From the NCBI RefSeq assembly GCF_031085155.1, contig NZ_JAVHUL010000027.1:1-41034 (forward strand): 41,034 bases of DNA. Direction: 5' to 3'. Below are positions 35,213 through 41,034 of this stretch, piece by piece. Each line of letters opens with the position of its first letter. The stretch's first letter is position 1. Origin of the DNA: Mesonia profundi. Lineage in GTDB: Bacteria; Bacteroidota; Bacteroidia; Flavobacteriales; Flavobacteriaceae. The position numbers and the translations under genes are program-made. The notes under the pieces are model-generated. The model saw nothing but the letters and a program-made list of their open reading frames with translations. It had not been told where the DNA came from and made no database searches.

Positions 35213-35851
35213 TTAATCGTCCCATTCATTTTTGATATCCTGTTCTAATTTTTGGTAGCGTTCACGTAATTCAGGACTTATTTTCTTACCTCGTTTGTGT
35301 AATTTCCGAAGCTGTAAAGCAAAGAAGATACTAAATAAACCGCCAAATAGAAAACTAAGGGCGACTAACCAAACAACGCTTAAACCTGCAAATGCCGGAT
35401 TCCAAAGTAGAATAAAAGAAAAAATGGCGCCTAAGATTCCGAAAATTAATAATCCGCCCCAACTTTTACTTCCGTAGCGTTTTACATCTAAAGCAAAGCT
35501 AATGGAAGAAATAGATCGAAATAAGATGGTGAAGCCGATGTAAAAAGAGAGTGCAGTAAGGAATAATCCTGGATTGGAAAGAAGTGAAATTCCAATAAGG
35601 AAAGTGATGATTCCAAACGCTAAAGACCAACCCCAATTGACCATTCGGTGTCGGTTAGCCATGGAGAACACAATTTCTGAAGCTCCACCAATGAGAAAGG
35701 AAACGGCGAATAAAATTGCCAAAGTAATCAATGAACTTAAAGGCGAGGTAAACACCACTATACTGACGATGACAAAAAAGATTTCCACCAATAGCGGAAT
35801 GTACCAATGCTTAATGGCGTCTTTAATTGATTTTAAAAATAAAGTTTGCAT
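35213..35851 (-). CDS. HdeD-family (DUF308) membrane protein
   Basis: A 212-residue membrane protein with six helices in the typical DUF308/HdeD arrangement of repeated hairpins: HWYIPLLVEIFFVIVSIVVF, LITLAILFAVSFLIGGASEI, WGWSLAFGIITFLIGISLL, FLTALSFYIGFTILFRSIS, WGGLLIFGILGAIFSFILL and GLSVVWLVALSFLFGGLFSI, followed by a charged C-terminal tail. E. coli HdeD is linked to acid resistance at high cell density. It is 205 bp downstream of the GbsR/MarR-type regulator on the same strand and likely under its control. Confidence 0.9.
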   Translation of the reverse strand: MQTLFLKSIKDAIKHWYIPLLVEIFFVIVSIVVFTSPLSSLITLAILFAVSFLIGGASEIVFSMANRHRMVNWGWSLAFGIITFLIGISLLSNPGLFLTALSFYIGFTILFRSISSISFALDVKRYGSKSWGGLLIFGILGAIFSFILLWNPAFAGLSVVWLVALSFLFGGLFSIFFALQLRKLHKRGKKISPELRERYQKLEQDIKNEWDD

Positions 35852-36056
35852 GATAAGATAGTTAGGTTGATTTTATATTAAACGCTTTAATAGCCTTCTT
35901 TATGACAGAATCATTTTACTTCGGAATAACCTATCTGAAAAGTATTTAAGCTTGCGCTAATACAAATATACGTTTAGTTCGTAACAGCACGAACCATATT
36001 TAACTAAATTATAAGGATTCATTTAAATAACAGCGTATTAGATACTAAAGATCGGG

Positions 36057-36542
36057 TTATTTTTCTGTATTGCGATGCTTTTTAAGGCTTTCCATAGTAG
36101 TTTTTACTAAATCTTGTGTCTTTTTCAAATAGATTTGAGCGATATTTCCTACAGACTTTTCTGGAGTGAATTTTATAGGGTGGTATTTTTTATTGTAAGC
36201 ATTTATTTTATCGACCATCTCAATTTCTCTTTTTAAAGATTGGTGATATAGTTCTAAGGATTCCAATTGATAATACTTCGCAACTTTGAAATAACGTTTT
36301 CTGTCACCAGGCTTAGTATGATAAGAGATATATCCTAATTGGAGCAGTACATTAACGTTGACAGATGTGGAGCTCTTACTTGCTTTTATGATTTTTCGAA
36401 TCTCTTCAAAAGACAGACCGTCGTAAGAGGATATAGTTAATAAAGAATAAATTCTTGCCGCCAAGGGAGATATGCCAAGACGCTCTTCTATTAAAAGGCC
36501 TATATCTTCTAAAAGTTGGTTTCTTTCTTTAGGATTTGGCAT
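36057..36542 (-). CDS. GbsR/MarR-family transcriptional regulator
   Basis: A 161-residue winged-helix regulator. GISPLAARIYSLLTISSYDGLSFEEIRKIIKASKSSTSVNVNVLLQLGYISYHTKPGDRKRYFKV contains the helix-turn-helix and wing (SKSSTSVNVNVL is the recognition helix, PGDRKRYF the wing). This is the GbsR-like branch of the MarR family, in which members often respond to osmolytes or small molecules. The C-terminal helices (about 100-155) would form the dimer. The downstream HdeD gene on the same strand is a likely target; the ligand is unknown. Confidence 0.85.
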   Translation of the reverse strand: MPNPKERNQLLEDIGLLIEERLGISPLAARIYSLLTISSYDGLSFEEIRKIIKASKSSTSVNVNVLLQLGYISYHTKPGDRKRYFKVAKYYQLESLELYHQSLKREIEMVDKINAYNKKYHPIKFTPEKSVGNIAQIYLKKTQDLVKTTMESLKKHRNTEK

Positions 36543-36593
36543 AAGACTTTAAAATAAATTTACTTTATAAGATTGAACCAAGGTAAGAAGAAA

Positions 36594-37124
36594 TCAACGA
36601 ATAATCGTATATCCTTGTATTTGATAGGTAGGGATATCTATCAATGCCGATAAAGTGAGTTTTACCTGCGGATTCAAATCTGTTTTTGGATTTATTTTCT
36701 TTTTTGCAGCTGCTTGTCCGCAAAGGTGGATAGTAACGCCATAATCTACGAGTTTATCAATCAAATCTATATTAGGATTGGGTTTTTCCATTCTTTCTAA
36801 ATACGCATCTGCCGAAAGTACGATAGGAGTAGCGGGACCGCTAATTACCGCAGCAAGCTGAATATTCTTTTTTGGGACTCCGCTATTCTCTAGGAGGTTG
36901 ACGGTTCTCGCCATTTTCCAGAGAGAAATATTTACTCCTTCTCGTTCCTTACTCGTAGTGATGTGAAAAAACATTTTATAGGTAGTAGCAGGATTTGGTT
37001 GAATGGCGACATTTTCGTAATCTACAATTCTACCATAACCTTCAATGGTTGGTGTTTTCCAGTTTTGAGCATTCATATGGAATTGAATTATTGCTATAAA
37101 TACTATGCTGAGGTATAATTTCAT
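36594..37124 (-). CDS. DsrE-like exported protein
   Basis: A 176-residue protein with a signal peptide (ends HMNAQ) and a DsrE/DsrF-type domain: YKMFFHITTSKEREGVNISLWKMARTVNLLENSGVPKKNIQLAAVISG, and YGVTIHLCGQAAAKKKINPK, in which the single conserved Cys lies at the position of the active-site Cys. DsrE-like proteins bind or transfer sulfane sulfur in the cytosol; this one is exported, so it may act in the periplasm. It sits downstream of a broken epimerase gene on the same strand. Confidence 0.85.
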   Translation of the reverse strand: MKLYLSIVFIAIIQFHMNAQNWKTPTIEGYGRIVDYENVAIQPNPATTYKMFFHITTSKEREGVNISLWKMARTVNLLENSGVPKKNIQLAAVISGPATPIVLSADAYLERMEKPNPNIDLIDKLVDYGVTIHLCGQAAAKKKINPKTDLNPQVKLTLSALIDIPTYQIQGYTIIR

Positions 37125-37144
37125 CTTGTGGTTTTTTATAACAG

Positions 37145-38140
37145 CTACTTAAAAAACTGCTGTTTTAATTTTTTATGGTTATTCTTTAAGGCTTCAAGCG
37201 GTTCAGATTGTTGTAAAAGGCACCACTTAATGGCTCTTTGAAGCAAAGATGCCCCAAACTTTTTAAACGAAGAAAAATTTTCTTTTCCGTTTTCAAAATA
37301 ATCGGTTAAAGAGTCTTGTCTAAAGTGAAGAATTTCTTCCAAATTATCTCCGTCTGCATAATATCCGCAGTGAAAGTTTTTTTCGGCGAAAGCCTTATCC
37401 GGAAATGTAAATTCACCTAAGCCGTATATTTTAAAAGATCGGGTTAAAAAATCTTTATAAGAGGTTCTGCACGATTCTCCACCACCTAGGTTAAAAATCT
37501 TTTTAGAGAGTTTTTTTTGCTTCGGAATGGCGTTTACGAAAGCACGCGCCGTATCTGAAGGTGTTGCAATCTCCAGCGAAGTATCTAAAAGCTGATGAAA
37601 CATCAATTTAGACATTTTATGACCGTCTATAATCGCTGCTAATCTAAAAATAGTCCAGTCTAAGCTGCTGTGATGTAAAATTTCTTCTGAAGCAATTTTT
37701 GTAAGTGCATATTCGTTCCCAGGGCTTGGCGTGAGAGGATCACCAACTTTAATGTAGGGATCTTTGAGGCGATCTACATATACCGAAATAGAGGAACTAT
37801 AAAAAACAATGCGGAGATTGTTGCTCTAGAAGCTGAACCAAATTACGAGTTCCTTCGGTATTTACTTTTTGAGCTAACTTTGGGGAATCATCTGCTAGCA
37901 GCGGAATAATAGCTGCTAAATGTATAACCACATCTTTATTGGAAGCTGCTTTAGGTTGGTAATGTCTCCGTAAACCAATTTTGCTTTATCTTGAAACGGA
38001 CTTAATTTTTTGACGGAAGCTTTGGTTTTTTTATTGAAAACCGTCACTTCCAATGCTGGAATTTTTACCAACTGCTTAAGACATTCTATTCCTACAGTTC
38101 CTGAAGCTCCCGTTAATAATACTGATTTTTTTTTGCTCAT
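37145..38140 (-). pseudogene. NAD-dependent epimerase/dehydratase, two frameshifts
   Basis: The frame starts at 38140 with MSKKKSVLLTGASGTVGIEC, a Rossmann TGxxGxxG motif, and continues to VYGDITNLKQLP. Around 37950 the frame changes: AASNKDVVIHLAAIIPLLAD follows, then VNTEGTRNLVQLLEQ. Around 37815 it changes again to NLRIVFYSSSISVYVDRL, PSPGNEYALTKIASEEILHH (the Y-x-x-x-K), and FRLAAIIDGHKMSK, and then it joins the 37145-37615 frame, FNLGGGESCRTSYKDFL and the end QQFFK. All conserved parts of an extended SDR are there, so only two single-base shifts separate it from a gene of about 330 residues. Recent inactivation or sequencing error are the alternatives. Confidence 0.85.
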
Positions 38141-38207
38141 ATAAAGGCCGAATTAACCAAATTAGCATTCATTAATAGTTTGTAAACCAAATTGATACTA
38201 TAAAGCA

Positions 38208-38254
38208 AAGCGTAATCTAGAATTTATTTTAGGTTTGAATTCTAGATTACGCTT
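38208..38254 (-). terminator. Strong hairpin after META lipoprotein
   Basis: AAGCGTAATCTAGAATT at 38208-38224 and AATTCTAGATTACGCTT at 38238-38254 are perfect 17-base inverted arms with a 13-base loop. The structure lies 42 bp past the META gene's stop, and is followed on the minus strand by TGCTTT. It may also protect the message 3' end. Confidence 0.6.
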
Positions 38255-38295
38255 GAGTTGAGATTAAGATTAACCTCTATTCTAAATTCTATTTA

Positions 38296-39108
38296 TTATA
38301 GATAAACCGCTTCAAAAACAGCTAAAGGCGCTCTTCTTCCAACGTTTAATGATAGAGTATCACCATTAATAGTGTAATTATCTGTCAATTCAAAAACCTT
38401 TAAAAAGTCAGCTTCATTCACATCTACGTCTGGACAAGCCATCATCGTAGTGGCCATTTGTGAGAAACTAATTCTGTTTCCTTCTTCTAGCTTATAAGTA
38501 CCAGACATACCGTTACAACCTGCAAAACCAACGACTCTGTTTTCATTCATCTTTAAGGTAAAATAGATCTCCTTTTCTTGGTTTTTGCTCATTTTTACGG
38601 GCTGTCCCTCTAAGGTTTTCAGTTTCCAATATTTTTCAACAATAGGTTCAGCGTTTTTATCTACTTTCTTAAAAATAGCCAATGGCGCTCTTTTCCCTAC
38701 GTTAAGTTCCAATTGATCACCATTAATTCGGTAATTATCGGTCATATCTAATACTTTCATCAATTCAGATTCATTGAAAGCACCTTCTGGACAAGCCATT
38801 CTAGTTAGTCCTAAGGTAGAAAAGCTAAGGCGATTTCCTGCTTTAAGCTCATAACTTCCAAAGAAACTATTACATCCTGCATATCCTGTTACTCTATTCT
38901 CTTCTGTATTTAAGGTAAAGCTAATCAGCTTTCCATTTTGAGAAGCCTCAATCTTTTCTCCTTCTAACTGTTCCAAAACCCACTGAGTTTCGGTAATAGC
39001 GCTATCATTCATTTCGGTTGTTTTATCGTTTGATTCTTTGTCTTGACTAGGCCCACAGCTATAAAGTGACATAGCGGCAAGTGCCAATGTGAAAATTTTT
39101 AATTTCAT
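38296..39108 (-). CDS. Double META-domain lipoprotein
   Basis: A 270-residue lipoprotein (signal MKLKIFTLALAAMSL, Cys18). It holds two META (HslJ-like) domains. The first, about 38-148, has TQWVLEQLEGEKI, VTGYAGCNSFFGSYEL and TRMACPEGAFNESELMKVL; the second, about 155-268, has KYWKLKTLEGQPV, VVGFAGCNGMSGTYKLE, TTMMACPDVDVNEADFLKVF. Both end in LxLNVG(K/R)RAPLA(I/V)F. The paired Cys in AGCN and MACP are conserved in META domains and likely form disulfides. E. coli HslJ is linked to heat and novobiocin resistance. The internal duplication is clear in sequence. Confidence 0.93.
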   Translation of the reverse strand: MKLKIFTLALAAMSLYSCGPSQDKESNDKTTEMNDSAITETQWVLEQLEGEKIEASQNGKLISFTLNTEENRVTGYAGCNSFFGSYELKAGNRLSFSTLGLTRMACPEGAFNESELMKVLDMTDNYRINGDQLELNVGKRAPLAIFKKVDKNAEPIVEKYWKLKTLEGQPVKMSKNQEKEIYFTLKMNENRVVGFAGCNGMSGTYKLEEGNRISFSQMATTMMACPDVDVNEADFLKVFELTDNYTINGDTLSLNVGRRAPLAVFEAVYL

Positions 39109-39621
39109 AACTTAGATTTTAAATGTTAGTATTTAATAGTTAGTAAAGATGCTTTAAAACTTTGGATGCAAATTATCGCTTATAGGCTGGATGGCATCAT
39201 ATAAAAAAGCTAAATTAAAGTGAAAGTTTTAATAACACAAAAAGCTTTATACACAAAGGATGCCATAAAATATTCTCTAGTTGAATATCGTAAATTTTTA
39301 GAATTATTTCACTTTTGAAGCAAACGTATAGGTAATGAAATTGAGATGTCTAACTGGAAGTTACCCGAAAGATTCTTGTCATAACGAGAATAGAAGAATG
39401 ATAAACTATTTTATAGGTAATACCAAATTAACCATATAATGCCGCATTTAAACTCGGTCATTTTCCTCCCGAGGCTTCGGGACTATTTCCCTCGCCCGTA
39501 CCGGTCAAGCGGGTTGCTCATAACTTCCATAGCTATACTTCGACTTTACTCAGCACGAGTGGCTATGCAAACCAATCGCAGCGTCATAGAACGAAAAAGC
39601 AACTTTATTTTTTGTACGACA
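39109..39621. other. Intergenic with repeat-like elements
   Basis: A 513-bp gap between META and glutamate-synthase-type genes. TCCCGAGGCTTCGGGA at 39467-39482 is a 6-bp-arm hairpin. CTTCGACTTTACTCAGCACG at 39538-39557 resembles the CTTCGAC-x-x-x-GCTCAG motif common in Bacteroidetes intergenic repeats. A 64-codon frame at 39439 crosses this and the end of the next gene and does not look like a protein. Confidence 0.45.
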
Positions 39622-40950
39622 TTACGAAATTAAATTGGGATAACTATCTCTTGCTACGCTTGGGTAATGACTTTCATAGCTTTTAACTTCTCCTTCAATT
39701 TTTTTGTAGATCAGGCTTCTGTTGAGTTCTTCCAAGTGATTGCAACCAGCGGCGGCAAAAAGCTCTAAAAATTCTTTTAAGGTTTGCTGCTGATAGTTTT
39801 TTACACGTTCCCACTTATCGGATACCACTAAGCCACGCATTAAACTTGAATTATTCGTGGTGACTCCTGTAGGACATTTGTTGGTATCACACTTTAAAGC
39901 CTGAATGCAACCTAGAGCAAACATCATCCCACGAGCAGAATTGCAGACGTCTGCCCCTATACATAAGGCTTTAAAGATATCGAATGCGGTAAAAATTTTG
40001 GTGGCTGTAAAAACTCTGATTTCTTCTTTAAGTCCGTAGCCGTTTAAGGTATCTACTACAAAAATAAGTGCTTGCTCCCAGGGCATTCCCACATAATTAG
40101 AAAAATCTATAGGAGCTGCCCCTGTACCACCTTCAGAGCCATCTACCGTGATAAAATCTGGCTTAATACCGGTTTTGACCATCATCTCACAAATGTCTAT
40201 AAACTCTTTTTTACTCCCAATACAAAGTTTAAATCCAATGGGTTTGCCATCTGATAGTTTCCGCATTTGCTGTACAAATTTCAGTAATCCTTCAGCATTA
40301 CTAAAAGCGCTATGTCCGGGAGGAGATAGGATCACGGTATGTGGTTTTACACCTCGTATTCTGGCAATTTCTTCATTGTTTTTAGCGGCAGGTAAGACTC
40401 CGCCATGACCGGGTTTGGCACCTTGAGATATTTTTATTTCTATCATTTTCACTTCCGGATAAGCGGCTTTTTCTTTAAATTTTTCCGCAGAAAAATTACC
40501 GTCTTCGGTGCGGCAACCAAAATAACCGGTTCCTACTTCATAGACTAAATCTCCTCCTTTTAAATGGTATTCAGAAATACCACCTTCGCCCGTATCGTGA
40601 AAGAAATTTCCTGCTTTTGCGCCTAGATTTAAGGCCATCACTGCATTTTTGCTTAATGCGCCATAACTCATGGCAGAAATATTAAAGAGACTGGCAGAGT
40701 ATTTTTGTGTACAATCCTTGCCACCAACTAAAACCCTAGGAGCTTCTTCTAATTCTTTTGTAGGATAAATACTGTGTTGCATCCATTTGTAATATTCGCT
40801 TTCAACGTCTAGTTCGGTGCCAAAGGGATGCGTCTGGTTTTGAAGTTTTGCGCGTTGATAAATATAAGTTCTATGATTTCGGTCTACCGGAGTTCCATCG
40901 GTATCAGATTCTACCAAATATTGGTGTAATTCGGGCGCGACCATTTCCAT
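39622..40950 (-). CDS. FMN-binding glutamate-synthase-family protein
   Basis: A 442-residue domain matching the glutamate synthase central/FMN-binding part: NISAMSYGALSKNAVMALNLGAK, TGEGGISEYHLKGGDLVYEVGTGYFGCR, KISQGAKPGHGGVLPAAKN, SPPGHSAFSNAEGLLKFVQ, DFITVDGSEGGTGAAPIDFSN, and CNSARGMMFALGCIQALKC with DTNKCPTGVTTN. The last Cys cluster resembles the 3Fe-4S site. It is a stand-alone member of unknown substrate. The start at 40950 is the first after an in-frame TAG at 40966-40968. Upstream in the same frame, ATG 40996-40998 gives DSKKSSHQR before TAG and TLHYLMEM after it, and family sequence continues across the stop, so the native N-terminus is probably broken. Confidence 0.9.
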   Translation of the reverse strand: MEMVAPELHQYLVESDTDGTPVDRNHRTYIYQRAKLQNQTHPFGTELDVESEYYKWMQHSIYPTKELEEAPRVLVGGKDCTQKYSASLFNISAMSYGALSKNAVMALNLGAKAGNFFHDTGEGGISEYHLKGGDLVYEVGTGYFGCRTEDGNFSAEKFKEKAAYPEVKMIEIKISQGAKPGHGGVLPAAKNNEEIARIRGVKPHTVILSPPGHSAFSNAEGLLKFVQQMRKLSDGKPIGFKLCIGSKKEFIDICEMMVKTGIKPDFITVDGSEGGTGAAPIDFSNYVGMPWEQALIFVVDTLNGYGLKEEIRVFTATKIFTAFDIFKALCIGADVCNSARGMMFALGCIQALKCDTNKCPTGVTTNNSSLMRGLVVSDKWERVKNYQQQTLKEFLELFAAAGCNHLEELNRSLIYKKIEGEVKSYESHYPSVARDSYPNLIS

Positions 40951-41034
40951 GAGATAGTGGAGTGTCTACCTTTGATGTGACGATTTTTTAGAGTCCATAA
41001 ATATTTATAGATTTAAATTATGGCAAAAAAACAT

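Noticed and set aside
39439-39633. A 64-codon plus-strand open frame
   Set aside because: It runs over repeat-like DNA and into the end of the convergent gene; no protein-like pattern.
24916-40998. Stop-codon recoding as an explanation of in-frame TAA, TAG and TGA
   Set aside because: All three stops occur, in genes with other lesions, and all three are also normal stops here. The TGA lies at a Trp position, not a Cys/Sec site, and no recoding hairpin is seen next to it.
1-41034. CRISPR array, tRNA, rRNA, integrase or transposase
   Set aside because: I looked for regularly spaced repeats, T-arm-like GGTTCxAAxCC motifs and DDE or tyrosine-recombinase motifs, and found none.

Overview
The window looks like chromosomal DNA of a flavobacterium (Bacteroidetes, probably Flavobacteriaceae). 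It is AT-rich. It carries lipoproteins with Bacteroidetes-type lipoboxes, a type IX secretion (T9SS) C-terminal sorting domain, LytTR/HisKA-less two-component proteins, a DUF3109 protein, a MarC protein, and at least one good match to the Bacteroidetes promoter (TTG, 19 nt, TAnnTTTG). I see no rRNA, tRNA, CRISPR array, transposase or phage gene.

Layout. (1) Positions 1-2150 hold a 5'-truncated TonB-dependent-receptor barrel and a fossil of a beta-helix lipoprotein. (2) Positions 2272-13137 are an island of eleven minus-strand genes, ten of them for exported proteins. They include lipoproteins with lipocalin-like, DUF3558-like, right-handed beta-helix and laminin-B-like domains, a DUF4412 protein, a small outer-membrane barrel and a T9SS-secreted ELWxxDGT-repeat protein. 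Three lipoproteins share nearly the same leader and signal peptide in front of different mature domains. (3) Divergent from this island, 13397-17772 encodes one LytTR response regulator and two LytS-type histidine kinases, one with seven membrane helices and one with TPRs. (4) Positions 17776-24437 are mostly housekeeping: DUF3109, MarC plus a small membrane partner, a CtpA protease, dCMP deaminase, HupE/UreJ-like and DUF2945 proteins, a pair of tiny paralogous membrane proteins (one interrupted by a stop), and an MscS channel. (5) Positions 24916-26911 hold two decayed genes, an MDR oxidoreductase and an FAD amine-oxidase-like enzyme. (6) Positions 27522-36542 hold an M28 peptidase and then an accessory oxidoreductase cluster: an SDR, the intact paralogue of the decayed FAD enzyme, a lipoprotein amidohydrolase, a four-helix membrane protein, a second SDR whose start codon seems lost, an HdeD-like protein and a GbsR/MarR regulator. 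(7) Positions 36594-40998 hold a DsrE-like exported protein, a frameshifted NAD-dependent epimerase, a double META-domain lipoprotein and an FMN-binding glutamate-synthase-family enzyme with an in-frame stop near its N-terminus.

The most striking overall property is the density of damaged genes: about nine loci in 41 kb carry truncations, frameshifts, nonsense codons or a lost start. The damage falls mainly in paralogous or accessory genes. I read this as a locus of gene duplication, domain shuffling and decay, with sequencing error as the alternative for single-base lesions. The best candidate for an under-described system is the exported-protein island together with its divergent two-kinase, one-regulator signalling unit. 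That functional link is inferred from position only.
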